Below are positions 7,746-17,807 of a stretch of 45,533 nt of DNA, one piece after another. How positions within the stretch are numbered: position 1 is the stretch's first letter; every line of letters starts with the position of its first letter. The DNA is from Ralstonia sp. ASV6. GTDB lineage: Bacteria; Pseudomonadota; Gammaproteobacteria; Burkholderiales; Burkholderiaceae. Made by a program: the position numbers and the translations under genes. The stretch lies in NCBI RefSeq assembly GCF_016429285.1, contig NZ_JAELUI010000032.1, positions 1 through 45,533 of the forward strand. Direction: 5' to 3'. The notes under the pieces were generated by a model. That model was not told where the DNA came from and did not search any database. It saw nothing but the letters and a program-made list of their open reading frames with translations.

Positions 7746-9290
7746 TCAACGGAACACGTTCACAGCCTCCACCAGGCGCGTGGCCTGAATACGCAAACCT
7801 TCCGCCGCCGCCGCGCTCTGCCCGACCAGGGTAGCGTTTTCCTGCGTGACCTGATCCAGGTGGTTGACCGCCTGGCTGACCTGCGTGATGCCATCGGTTT
7901 GCTGCGCAGTGGCCAGGCTGATGTCAGCGATCATGGACGACACCTTTTTGACCTGATCGACGATGTCTTCCATGGTCTTGCCTGCCTGATCAACCAGCCG
8001 CGAGCCCGACTCCACCTTGTCGACGCTGGTGCCGATCAACGCCTTGATCTCCTTGGCCGCGCCGGCGCTGCGTTGCGCGAGGGCACGCACCTCGCCGGCC
8101 ACCACCGCAAAACCACGCCCCTGCTCACCGGCGCGCGCAGCCTCCACGGCAGCATTGAGCGCCAGGATGTTGGTCTGGAAGGCAATGCTGTCGATCACGC
8201 CGATGATGTCGGCAATCTGCTTGGCGCTCTGCGAAATCGCGCTCATTGTCTCCACCACCTCTTCCATGGCACGCCCACCGTTGAGCGCAGCCTGCGTAGC
8301 CGCGCCGGACAGCGTGTTGGCCTGCCCAGCCGTTTCCGCATTGCTGGCCACCGTGGCAGTCATCTGCGTCATCGAGCTGGAGGTCTCTTCCAGGCTGGCC
8401 GCGGCCTGTTCAGTGCGGATGTTGATGTCGCCATTGCCCTTGGCGATCTCCTGGCTGGCCGATTGCACGTTGATGACCTGCTCAGCCACGTCGTCGATCA
8501 GCCAGCGGAACATCAGGCCCAGCTGGCTGATGGAGCGCAGCGTCATGCCGATCTCGTCCACGCGGTCTGCGATGGCGACTTTGCGGCTCTCACCTGAGGC
8601 CACATTCAGGGCCAGCTCCTGGAGCTTTTCGAGCGGCGTGGCGATCTGCACCTTCAATGACCACGACGCGAGCGCCAATGAAAACAAGATCGCCGCTGCA
8701 AAGCCGCCGAGCGCCGCCCCGGACAGGCCGAACGCCCACGCCACCGCAATCAGGGTCGGTAGCAACGACAGGAAGGTCAGGCGGATACGCCAGCGCACAG
8801 GCATCACCTGGAAGATCGAGCGCCAGGCCATCCACCCGGTACGCACGATCAGCCCCTTGTGGAACTTGCGGCTGCCTGCCTGGCCGGTACGGAAATCCTT
8901 GTACAGCGCCTCGGCAGCGGCAATCTCCTCGCGCGTGGGTTTGGTGCGCACCGACATATAGCCCGTCGCCTGGCCATTGCGCACCACCGGCGTGGCATTG
9001 GCGCGCACCCAGTAGTGATCGCCGTTCTTGCGGCGGTTCTTGACCAGCGCCGTCCAAGGCTGTCCTGCCTTGAGCGTGGCCCACATGTCGGCAAACGCCT
9101 CGCGCGGCATGTCCGGATGACGCACGATGTTGTGCGGCTGGTTTTCGATCTCCTCTCGCGAAAAACCACTGACCTCGATGAACGCAGCATTCGCGTAGGC
9201 GATGTAGCTCTGTGTGTCGGTGGTCGACATGAGCGTGGCGTTGTCGGGGAACTCGTATTCGTGTTGGGTCACCGGTTCGTTGACACGCAT
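7746..9290 (-). CDS. PAS-containing methyl-accepting chemotaxis protein (Aer-like)
   Basis: A 514-residue chemoreceptor. The N-terminal PAS domain (about residues 10-120) has the Aer hallmarks [24 protein letters not shown] and [19 protein letters not shown], which suggest an FAD-type redox/oxygen sensor. Two hydrophobic segments follow around residues 160-210, then a linker and the MCP signalling domain, with the conserved hairpin tip [20 protein letters not shown] and [20 protein letters not shown]. It should signal to CheA/CheW for energy taxis. The start at 9290 ([17 protein letters not shown]) is preceded by AAGGAG; the upstream in-frame extension is AT-rich and unlike coding sequence. 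No che genes are nearby. Confidence 0.94.
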   Translation of the reverse strand: MRVNEPVTQHEYEFPDNATLMSTTDTQSYIAYANAAFIEVSGFSREEIENQPHNIVRHPDMPREAFADMWATLKAGQPWTALVKNRRKNGDHYWVRANATPVVRNGQATGYMSVRTKPTREEIAAAEALYKDFRTGQAGSRKFHKGLIVRTGWMAWRSIFQVMPVRWRIRLTFLSLLPTLIAVAWAFGLSGAALGGFAAAILFSLALASWSLKVQIATPLEKLQELALNVASGESRKVAIADRVDEIGMTLRSISQLGLMFRWLIDDVAEQVINVQSASQEIAKGNGDINIRTEQAAASLEETSSSMTQMTATVASNAETAGQANTLSGAATQAALNGGRAMEEVVETMSAISQSAKQIADIIGVIDSIAFQTNILALNAAVEAARAGEQGRGFAVVAGEVRALAQRSAGAAKEIKALIGTSVDKVESGSRLVDQAGKTMEDIVDQVKKVSSMIADISLATAQQTDGITQVSQAVNHLDQVTQENATLVGQSAAAAEGLRIQATRLVEAVNVFR

Positions 9291-9880
9291 GATGGGGCTT
9301 CTCCTTGCTGATTTGTTTTGCAAACGAATTTTCGGCAAGAAACTGAATTTATTAAGACAAAAATCCCCCCCTCTTTCGGAGGGTACCAACCAAAAACAGG
9401 TCAGCCTCTGTATAAATCCGTAGATGAGAGTGACTTTTATCTATTGCAATTCGACACGCCAATCGACATTCAAGATGTCATATCAGGTCAGCAAAAACCC
9501 CTTATACAGCAAGGAATGTGATGCTCAACCTTCATTATCTGTGTCAATGGAAAACGCGGCACAAAGGTAATCCTTTCCTCACTCATGAGAGCCGTTTTTA
9601 TTATTCAAAAAAATAACCTTTGATAATTACTCATCTGGGTTAATTTTCTAATTTTTACCGCATAACTGCCTAGTCAACATCAATCGCCATACGTTTGCTT
9701 GACAATTTCATTCACATGAAAAGGCCCTAAGAAGTGCGGGAAGATGGAGGCGCATGCCATCCGGTCGGCGACCTGCTGCGACGCTCACTTGCGGGGTGCC
9801 GCGACAGCGCGCCGCATTGTGCAAGCGCACAAGACGACTAAACTTTCAGAAATTCCTGAAAATTGAGAAAGATCAAAACC
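9291..9880. other. AT-rich intergenic region between chemoreceptor and gbsR-like gene
   Basis: About 590 bp without a supported gene. Most of 9310-9725 is strikingly AT-rich against a GC-rich genome. It must hold the divergent promoters for the Aer-like gene and the gbsR-cioAB unit. I see TTGACA at 9699-9704 without a convincing -10 at normal spacing, and a TTGAT half-site at 9621-9625 reminiscent of FNR/Anr boxes but lacking the second half. Short open frames occur but have no good start signals. Confidence 0.6.
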
Positions 9881-10447
9881 ATGCAACTTTCTCCCTTGAA
9901 ACAGCGCTTCGTCCTGCACTTTGGCGAGATGGGCAGCCGCTGGGGCATCAACCGCACGGTCGGGCAGATCTACGCCCTGCTCTACGCCGCGCGCGAGCCG
10001 ATCAACGCCGACGAGATTGCCGAGGCGCTCGGCTTCTCGCGCTCGAACGTGAGCATCGGCCTGAAGGAGCTGGAGTCGTGGAAGCTGGTGCGCCTCTCGC
10101 ACAAACCTGGCGACCGGCGCGAATATTTCTCTGCCCCCGACGACATCTGGACCATCTTCCGCACGCTGGCCGAAGAACGCCGCAAGCGTGAGATCGACCC
10201 CACGCTCACGCTGCTGCGCGACGTGATGCTCGAATCCCCCACCGACCCGGATGACCGCCACGCCCAGGCCCGCATGAAGGAGATGTACCAGCTCATCACG
10301 CTCATGACCAACTGGTTTGACGACGTACAGAAGCTGGATGCCGACTCCTTGCAGCAGCTCATGAAGATGGGCGCCAAGGTCCACAAGCTGCTGGAAGTGA
10401 AGAACAAGCTGGCCGTTGTCGTTGGTGGCGGCAGCAAGAGCAAGTAG
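9881..10447 (+). CDS. GbsR/MarR-family transcriptional regulator
   Basis: A 188-residue winged-helix regulator. The GbsR-type N-terminus is clear (SPLKQRFVLHFGEMGSRWG), followed by the helix-turn-helix PINADEIAEALGFSRSNVSIGLKELESWKLV and the wing KPGDRREYFSA; the C-terminal half is helical, likely for dimerisation. It lies 19 bp upstream of cioA in the same direction, so it probably controls and is co-transcribed with the bd oxidase. The ATG at 9881 is chosen; an in-frame TTG at 9863 would add six residues (MRKIKT). The effector is unknown. Confidence 0.93.
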   Translation: MQLSPLKQRFVLHFGEMGSRWGINRTVGQIYALLYAAREPINADEIAEALGFSRSNVSIGLKELESWKLVRLSHKPGDRREYFSAPDDIWTIFRTLAEERRKREIDPTLTLLRDVMLESPTDPDDRHAQARMKEMYQLITLMTNWFDDVQKLDADSLQQLMKMGAKVHKLLEVKNKLAVVVGGGSKSK

Positions 10448-10466
10448 TCAGCACCTGAGAAGAACC

Positions 10467-11836
<1,370 letters not shown>

Positions 11837-11840
<4 letters not shown>

Positions 11841-12868
11841 GCACCATCCCTGACCTTACCCAACCCGCCGGCTGGCTGCCGGTGGTCTTCATGGCCCTGA
11901 TGGGCATTGCCGTGCTGGCCTATGTGGTGCTGGACGGCTACGACCTGGGCGTCGGCATCCTGCTGCGCCGCGCCGATGATGCCGAGAAGGACACGATGAT
12001 CGCTTCCATCGGCCCGTTCTGGGATGCGAACGAAACCTGGCTCGTACTCGGCGTCGGCCTGTTGCTGGTGGCGTTTCCTGCTGCGCACGGCGAAATCCTG
12101 GGCGCGCTGTACCTGCCCGTCGCCATCATGCTGTTCGGGCTGATCCTGCGCGGCGTGGCATTCGACTTTCGCGTCAAGGCGCGCGCACACCACAAGCCGT
12201 GGTGGAACCGCGCGTTCTATGCGGGCTCAGTCATCGCCACCGCGGCACAGGGCCTGATGCTGGGGCTGTACATCACGGGCTTCCAGTACGACACGGCCAA
12301 CGTCATCTTTGCACTCTGCACGGCGGGCGGGCTCATTGCAGGCTACCTGCTGCTAGGCGCCACGTGGCTCATCATGAAGACGGAAGGCGCGCTGCAATTG
12401 CGCGCGGTGCAGTGGGCGCGCGGCAGCCTGTGGTTCACCGCGCTGGGCGTGGCTGCGGTGTCGCTGGCCACACCGTGGGTCAGCACACGCGTGTTCGACA
12501 AGTGGTTTGCATTGCCCAACATCATTCTGCTGGCGCCCGTGCCGCTGGTGACGATCGCGCTGTTCGGCCTGATCGACTGGGTGCTGCGCCGACTGCCCAA
12601 ACAGATCGCCAAGGGAGATGAACACCTGATCTGGGCGCCCTTCGTGGGCACCGGCGCGATCTTCCTGCTGGCCTTCAATGGCCTGGCCTACAGCCTGTTC
12701 CCGTATCTGGTGGTGGACCAGCTCGACATCTGGCAGGCCGCCAGCGCGCCGGAGTCGCTCGAATTCATGCTGGTGGGTGTGGCCATCGTGCTGCCGACCA
12801 TCGTTGGCTACACGATCTACTCGTACAAGGTGTTCCACGGCAAGGCGACAGAGCTGCGGTACTACTGA
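11837..12868 (+). CDS. cioB: Cytochrome bd-type quinol oxidase subunit II
   Basis: A 343-residue membrane subunit (CydB/AppB family) with about eight hydrophobic helices. Family motifs seen: YVVLDGYDLGVGILL near the N-terminus, FWDANETWLVLGVGLLLVAFP, and the C-terminal SYKVFHGKATELRYY. It is translationally coupled to subunit I by a 4-bp ATGA overlap. No cydX-like micropeptide gene is visible in the 63 bp downstream, and no cydDC exporter genes follow. CIO oxidases are poorly pumping enzymes that resist cyanide and nitrosative stress. A short 5-bp hairpin at 12896-12908 follows but is too weak to call a terminator. Confidence 0.95.
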
Positions 12869-12931
12869 GATTGACGACGCGGCGGGCAGGCATTTAGGCT
12901 CACAGCCTTTCCCCTCTCGCCCGCACACGCC

Positions 12932-13237
12932 ATGATCACCTGCTACCTCCGCTACATCATCAATCCGGCCCGGCTTGTTGAGTTCGAGACCTACGGCAAG
13001 ATGTGGATTCCGCTGGTCGAGAAATTTGGCGGCCAACACCACGGCTACTTTCTGCCGTCCGAAGGCGCAAACAACGTCGCGCTGGCCTTGTTCTCGTTCC
13101 CAAGCCTCGCGGCATACGAGGTCTATCGGGAACAGTCGAAGCGCGACCCTGCGTGCATCGCCGCCTTTCAATATGCAGACGAAACCGGCTGCATCGTCAG
13201 TTACGAACGCAGCTTTTTCCGCCCGGTGTTTTCCTGA
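12932..13237 (+). CDS. NIPSNAP family protein
   Basis: A 101-residue protein with a dimeric ferredoxin-like alpha+beta fold expected. It begins MITCYLRYIINPARLVEFETYG, the standard NIPSNAP opening, followed by KFGGQHHGYFLPSEGANN and ALFSFPSLAAYEVYR. Such proteins are small cytoplasmic proteins of unclear function, sometimes near monooxygenases. It starts 63 bp after cioB in the same direction and could be a read-through gene, although nothing in its sequence ties it to respiration. The family call is confident; the function is unknown. Confidence 0.88.
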   Translation: MITCYLRYIINPARLVEFETYGKMWIPLVEKFGGQHHGYFLPSEGANNVALALFSFPSLAAYEVYREQSKRDPACIAAFQYADETGCIVSYERSFFRPVFS

Positions 13238-13251
13238 CCCGCCACACAAAC

Positions 13252-13755
13252 ATGCCAACCATTCATCTGGTGGAAGGACCTGTTGGTGCGGGAAAGACAA
13301 CCTACGTTGAACGCCTGCGCCATCAGCATCGTGCACCGAGCCTGATCCTGGATGCGTGGTTCGTTCAGTTGTTCAGCCCGGACCGGCCCGCCGACGGCCT
13401 GTTGCCGTGGTACATCGAACGGAAGGAACGTTGCCTGTCGCAAATCTGGGCAACGGCCAGCGACATCCTGGACGCCGGACACGATGTCATTCTTGAACTC
13501 GGCCTGTTGGAAAAAAGCAGCCGCCAACGCTTCTACGCGCGCGTTGAAGACACAGGTCACCCGCTCAAGATCTACGTGCTGGACGCCTCCAGAGATATCC
13601 GCCGCGAACGGGTTCGTACGCGTAATCGAGAGAAAGGTGCGACGTTCGCCATGGAAGTCCCAGATGCATTTTTCGAGATGGCGAGTGATCGGTGGGAGCC
13701 GTTTGATGACATGGAGCAGGAGCTGTACGACGTGCGCCTGATTACAACCGGCTGA
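13252..13755 (+). CDS. P-loop kinase-like protein (AAA/zeta-type NTPase)
   Basis: A 167-residue single-domain P-loop protein. It begins MPTIHLVEGPVGAGKTTYVERLR, a Walker A motif GPVGAGKTT at residues 9-17. There is a Walker B-like hydrophobic strand (DVILELGLL) and a lid-type arginine cluster (DIRRERVRTRNREKG). The layout fits the predicted nucleoside/small-molecule kinase or zeta-like family that phosphorylates small substrates; no antitoxin gene is adjacent, so a toxin role is not supported. It starts 14 bp after the NIPSNAP gene. A 12-bp perfect palindrome (13750-13761) covers its stop codon. Confidence 0.85.
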   Translation: MPTIHLVEGPVGAGKTTYVERLRHQHRAPSLILDAWFVQLFSPDRPADGLLPWYIERKERCLSQIWATASDILDAGHDVILELGLLEKSSRQRFYARVEDTGHPLKIYVLDASRDIRRERVRTRNREKGATFAMEVPDAFFEMASDRWEPFDDMEQELYDVRLITTG

Positions 13756-13810
13756 TCAGCCCATCACAGGCCATACGACGCCCCATACACACCCAATCGC
13801 CGCACAGGTA

Positions 13811-15241
13811 TCAGCCAACCGTCGCCTCAAACACGCGCCGATAGTTGCCGCCAAGAATCTGCCCCACCTCTGCCTGCGTGAAGCCTGCCTGCAGCAACGC
13901 AGCCGCCAGCGCAGGCAACTGCTTGTAGCTGGTGAATACCGGCGGCTTGATGAAGCCCAGCATGTCGGTACCCAACCCCACGTGCGCCACGCCCACCACA
14001 TCCACCATCCGCTTGATGCCCGTCGCCATGGCATCCAGGTTGGGGAAGTCCGCCGCATTGGGCCATACGCCGATCACGCCGCCCGTATCCGCCACTGCGC
14101 GCGCATGCTCTGCCGAAATCAAACGGCTGCGCGCCCTCAGCGATCCTGAGAGCGCCGTGTGCGACAGCACCAGCGGCTTGGTCGTGGTTGCCGCTGCCCG
14201 CTTGACGAGGTCATACGTGCCGTGCGCCACATCCACGACAATGCCCAGCGTGTTGCAGCGTCGTACCACCTCCGCACCGAAGTCCGTCAGACCGCCATGC
14301 ACAGGTGGCTCGGTCTGGATGTCGCCAAGCTCGTTCACACGGTAGTGCGTGAGTTGCAGATGCCGCAGACGATGCTGTGTGTAGGCCTCGTCCACACGCT
14401 CAATGCGGCCCTCCAGAAAGTCAGCACCCTCCGACGCAATGATGACGCTCGGCCCCTGTGTGCCAACGTCCGCCAACGATGCGGCATCCGTCACCACGTG
14501 CAGTTGCTCTTTGTCGATCAAGCGTTGGGCACGCGCAAACTCGGTCATGCCAAGCTGGTACAGCTCACCGGGCTCAGGCGTACGGAAGGCCTCGAAGCGG
14601 TTGCCGCTGGCCGCCACGTGCACGGCAGTGGTATCGGTGACGATGGCCAGGCAGATGACGTTCATGCCGCCCGTGCGCATCGGCTCAGCTACCGGCAGAA
14701 ACGGCCGGTTGGCGCCGATCTTGGGATCGCGCGAGACGATCACGCGGCCGGCATGGCTGTGGATGTCGATCGTGAGTGCGCCCGGTAGTGGCGTCCAAGT
14801 GGTATCCGCCCCGGCTTCGCCTTCGGTGTAGTTGGCAAAGCGGCCAGGCGCGCAGGCCGCCAGCCCCAACGCGGCGCCGGCGGCCAGGAACACGCGGCGG
14901 CTCACGCGTGCCGATTGGGCCGCGGGCTGAGCTGCCGTCGGTGCGGCTGTCACCAGTTGATAGCGCCAGCCCGCCGGATCATCCTGCAAGCGCAGCAGGC
15001 GGCCGCGCAAGCGGATAACGTCATCGCCCATGCGCACCGGCTGCGTGGCGAACACCTCGATACTCGTCGCCGGACTGCGTGGCATGCAGCCGCCACAGCA
15101 AGGCGCGTCTGCCGAGAGCAGAAAGTAGCTTGCCGACTGCGCGGCCGCATCGAGCGGCATCGCCCAACCTTCCATCTCGACGATGGTGTCGTGCAAGGCA
15201 TCCGCCCCGCGTGTCTCGATGAGGGTCCAGTCGATCGGCAT
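13811..15241 (-). CDS. Membrane dipeptidase-like (peptidase M19) protein with N-terminal extension and internal Tat/lipobox signal
   Basis: A 476-residue protein in two parts. Residues about 140-476 are an M19 renal-dipeptidase-type metal hydrolase: DIHSHAG (metal-binding His pair), E in IIASEGADF, H in VVDVAHG, H in LVLSHTA and D in VGLGTDMLG occupy the expected positions. Just before it, residues 113-130 (VSRRVFLAAGAALGLAAC) form a twin-arginine signal with a lipobox-like LAAC. This is preceded by 112 residues with their own domain-like character (EMEGWAMPLD, FLLSADAPCCGGCMP), faintly similar to DUF3299-type sequences. An internal GTG at codon 113 could start a plain Tat lipoprotein, but no clear ribosome-binding site precedes it. 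The start at 15241 is the longest. Confidence 0.85.
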   Translation of the reverse strand: MPIDWTLIETRGADALHDTIVEMEGWAMPLDAAAQSASYFLLSADAPCCGGCMPRSPATSIEVFATQPVRMGDDVIRLRGRLLRLQDDPAGWRYQLVTAAPTAAQPAAQSARVSRRVFLAAGAALGLAACAPGRFANYTEGEAGADTTWTPLPGALTIDIHSHAGRVIVSRDPKIGANRPFLPVAEPMRTGGMNVICLAIVTDTTAVHVAASGNRFEAFRTPEPGELYQLGMTEFARAQRLIDKEQLHVVTDAASLADVGTQGPSVIIASEGADFLEGRIERVDEAYTQHRLRHLQLTHYRVNELGDIQTEPPVHGGLTDFGAEVVRRCNTLGIVVDVAHGTYDLVKRAAATTTKPLVLSHTALSGSLRARSRLISAEHARAVADTGGVIGVWPNAADFPNLDAMATGIKRMVDVVGVAHVGLGTDMLGFIKPPVFTSYKQLPALAAALLQAGFTQAEVGQILGGNYRRVFEATVG

Positions 15242-15366
15242 GTGCGCTCCAAGGGGTTGGGCTGCCGCATTGTGCGCTCGACGCTGCGGCGCTTCCAGCG
15301 CATTCGCGTTACCCTTATGCCCTTCGCTGCGGTATGCGTCTTACTTTGTCTTACAGCCCCTGCTTC

Positions 15367-15798
15367 ATGCCCACCCTGCAACATGTCGACCTGCGCACCG
15401 ACCCCGCCGCGCGCCCCTTCGTCAAGGACGAGACCGTCCAGGTCGATTTCGCCACGCAGCCCGGCGAGCTGATGAGCCTGGAAGGCCCCAACCGCTATGC
15501 GCCCGGCGATGCCCTCATCACGGGTTCAACGGGTGAGCGCTGGGTGGTCTCGCGCGAGCGCTTCGATGCCAAGTACCTGCCGGCAGACACATCGCTCACG
15601 CATGGATTGGCCGGCGCGTATCGCAACCGCCCGAGCGTGGTGCTCGCCAAGCAGATGCGCGAGCCTTTCTCGATGGCCCGATCCGAAGCGGGCGACGTGC
15701 TGCACGGGCAAGCCGGAGACTGGGTCCTGCAATACGCCCCCGGTGATTACGGCGTCGTGCAGGCACAGCGCTTCGCCAAGGTCTATCGCCCAGCGTAA
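15367..15798 (+). CDS. PGDYG domain-containing protein
   Basis: A 143-residue cytoplasmic protein starting MPTLQHVDLRTDPAARPFVK. The C-terminus carries the name-giving motif (YAPGDYGVVQAQRFAKVY), after a conserved-looking beta-rich stretch (GDALITGSTGERWVVSRERF). The family is of unknown function; proteins with this motif are often short and stand alone. An in-frame ATG eleven codons upstream (15334) gives an unlikely leader. It is divergent from the M19 gene and convergent with the downstream exported protein gene. Confidence 0.8.
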   Translation: MPTLQHVDLRTDPAARPFVKDETVQVDFATQPGELMSLEGPNRYAPGDALITGSTGERWVVSRERFDAKYLPADTSLTHGLAGAYRNRPSVVLAKQMREPFSMARSEAGDVLHGQAGDWVLQYAPGDYGVVQAQRFAKVYRPA

Positions 15799-15816
15799 GG
15801 CGGCGGTCCTGCTGCG

Positions 15817-16731
15817 CTATTGCGCCGTCTGCTGGCGCTCAACCTCGTGGTGCTTCATCTGCAGGTAGTCCTGCCGTTCAACTTCGTGCAACTGCTGCGG
15901 ATACTGCTCGGTGGCACTGAACCACGTTGTCAGCCGCTGCTGCAGGCGCTTGTCCGACGGTGCGGAGAGCGATTTCAGATACGCATCGATGGCGAGGTAG
16001 TAGCGCATCGTGTTGCGCTCCAGCAGGCCGCGTACGCCGCCCACGTATTCGGGCGCCGCGCCCGGCGACTCGGCCGCCTTGGTAAAGCCGACCTTGTTGC
16101 TGCCGGCGGTGGCAAGGTACGTGCGCATCGCCAGCCGGCCAGCAGTGCCATAGCCATACGTATAGGTCAGGTGCAGGAAGGTGTGATTGCCGCCGGCCGG
16201 TGAGGGAATCGCCTCCAGCACGATGCGGTAATCCCTTGTGCTGAATGGGCCGGAATCCGCACTGAGTTCCACACGGAAATAGTCCGCATTGCTGACGACC
16301 GGGTGATAGCCGAATTCAAGGCGGTAGCTGCTGGAAAGCGTCTGCTCCACCTTGCGGCCCAGGTTCACGTCGAGCACGCCTGCGCTGGCGCCCGACGCGG
16401 CATGGCAGTACTTGATGTTCAGATGCAGGATCAGCACATCGCACCAGTTGGCGGGGCCTTGCGCCGGGTCGCCCAGCGCGCCGCTCACGGTGGCAAACGG
16501 GTAATCGACCACGCTGTAGATGTCGCCCTTGAGCATGTTGGGCGTCTCGGTCGATTCCAGCGCCAGCGGGCGATGGAACGCGTTGTCGGCCAGTTGCTGT
16601 GCGAGGCTCTGATATTTGTCGCGCAAGGCTTGCCCGCCTTCGGCCGCCCACGCTTGCGCACACAGGCCAACCGCAATCAGCAAAACAATGCATCGGCAAA
16701 ACAAGACGGGGGAATGGAGTCTGGCGTGCAT
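15817..16731 (-). CDS. Exported protein of unknown function (304 aa)
   Basis: The ATG at 16731 gives a protein with a good signal peptide (charged MHARLHSPVLFCR, hydrophobic IVLLIAVGLC, cleavage after AQAWA). The mature part has LESTETPNMLKGDIYSVVDYPF, a Cys pair in NWCDVLILHLNIKYC that could form a disulfide, and many aromatic beta-strand-like segments (FLHLTYTYGYG). The C-terminus is charged and helical. It looks like a periplasmic, lipid- or START-like beta-sheet protein, but I do not recognise a named family. Longer in-frame starts (16758, 16836) would destroy the signal peptide position. It is divergent from the MpaB-like gene. Confidence 0.82.
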   Translation of the reverse strand: MHARLHSPVLFCRCIVLLIAVGLCAQAWAAEGGQALRDKYQSLAQQLADNAFHRPLALESTETPNMLKGDIYSVVDYPFATVSGALGDPAQGPANWCDVLILHLNIKYCHAASGASAGVLDVNLGRKVEQTLSSSYRLEFGYHPVVSNADYFRVELSADSGPFSTRDYRIVLEAIPSPAGGNHTFLHLTYTYGYGTAGRLAMRTYLATAGSNKVGFTKAAESPGAAPEYVGGVRGLLERNTMRYYLAIDAYLKSLSAPSDKRLQQRLTTWFSATEQYPQQLHEVERQDYLQMKHHEVERQQTAQ

Positions 16732-16862
16732 GCTGTTCTCGTCGGGCGTGATCTGCATTCTAGGAGAGCCGAATGCAACAGGCCCAGCAACAAGCGATCC
16801 ACATGCCTGGCAGGTCGTGCGGCGTTCTGTCATCACGGCGGGAGACCGGGCCGCCCGTTAAA

Positions 16863-17804
16863 ATGGAGGCATTCACCTCTCGCGCCATCCGGCACCAATT
16901 CGGCACCATGCTCTCCCCGCTTGCAACGCTGCGCGAACGCATCGCCAATCAGGTCCGCGGTCTGACGCGCCCCACCGGTGGCCTCACGCTCGACATCGCC
17001 TCGCCGCCCGGCGACCCCGGCCTGTTCGGCCCAGATGCCGTCTGCTGGCAGGTCCATGCCGACTTCCCATCGATGATGGCGGGTGGCATCAGTGCCTTGC
17101 TGCTGCAGGCGCTGCACCCGCGTGCCCTGGCCGGCGTGTGGGATCACTCCAACTTCCGAGAAGACCTGCAAGGGCGCCTGGGCCGCACCGCTCAGTTCGT
17201 GGCCGGCACCACCTACGGCAGCCGGCACGACGCGCTGACACTGATCGAACACGTCAAAGTCATCCACGGCCGCATCCAGGGCATTGCCCCCGATGGGCGC
17301 CCCTATTCCGCCAACGATCCGGATCTGCTCACCTGGGTGCACGTGGCTGAAATGTCGAGCTTCCTGGCGGGCTATCTGCGCTATGTGGATGGCAGCCTGA
17401 GCGGTGCCAATCAGGACCGCTACTTTGAAGAGACCGCATTGATTGCCGAACTGCTGGGCGCTGCCGACGTACCGAAATCACGCGCAGCGGTGCAGGCTTA
17501 CCTGAACGCGATGCGCGCCGAACTGGTGGCAAGCGATCGCACCCGCGCCGTGGTGGAAGTCTTGATGACATGGCAGGCACCACGGCCGGGGCTGCAACCG
17601 GCGGTGCGCCTTTTTCTCGACGCCGGCATCCAGTTGTTGCCGCCGTGGGCCACGCAGATGCTGCAACTGGAGCGCCCACCGTTGCGCGCCGCCTTCAGCG
17701 CAGCTGCCATGCGCACCGTGGCGCCGACGCTGCGCTGGGCGCTGCATGACGGCAGCGTCGTGCGCCGTGCCCGGCGCCGGGCACTCGCGCCGAGCATTTC
17801 GTAG
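16863..17804 (+). CDS. Oxygenase MpaB family protein (DUF2236)
   Basis: A 313-residue helical protein of the MpaB/latex-clearing oxygenase superfamily. Typical segments are visible: DAVCWQVHADFPSMMAGGISALLLQALHPRALAGV, HSNFREDLQGRLGRTAQFVAGTTYG and LLTWVHVAEMSSFLAGY, which supply the histidines and arginines used for haem or substrate binding in this group. Its physiological substrate is unknown. The start is uncertain: ATG at 16863 (MEAFTSRAIRHQFG) or ATG at 16908 (MLSPLATLRERI); neither has a strong ribosome-binding site, and TTAAAAT just before 16863 could be a -10 element, favouring the later start. It converges on the MFS gene with 3 bp between stops. Confidence 0.88.
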   Translation: MEAFTSRAIRHQFGTMLSPLATLRERIANQVRGLTRPTGGLTLDIASPPGDPGLFGPDAVCWQVHADFPSMMAGGISALLLQALHPRALAGVWDHSNFREDLQGRLGRTAQFVAGTTYGSRHDALTLIEHVKVIHGRIQGIAPDGRPYSANDPDLLTWVHVAEMSSFLAGYLRYVDGSLSGANQDRYFEETALIAELLGAADVPKSRAAVQAYLNAMRAELVASDRTRAVVEVLMTWQAPRPGLQPAVRLFLDAGIQLLPPWATQMLQLERPPLRAAFSAAAMRTVAPTLRWALHDGSVVRRARRRALAPSIS

Positions 17805-17807
17805 CGA

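Noticed and set aside
9329-9336. FliA-like -10 (GCCGAAAA, minus strand) upstream of the chemoreceptor gene
   Set aside because: The upstream element at 11-bp spacing matches the sigma-28 consensus poorly, so the promoter class is not supported.
9621-9634. FNR/Anr-like box upstream of gbsR-cioAB
   Set aside because: Only the TTGAT half is present; the second half (ACTCA) does not match ATCAA.
13252-13755. Zeta-toxin interpretation of the P-loop kinase-like protein
   Set aside because: No antitoxin-like gene adjoins it and the protein is shorter than typical zeta toxins.
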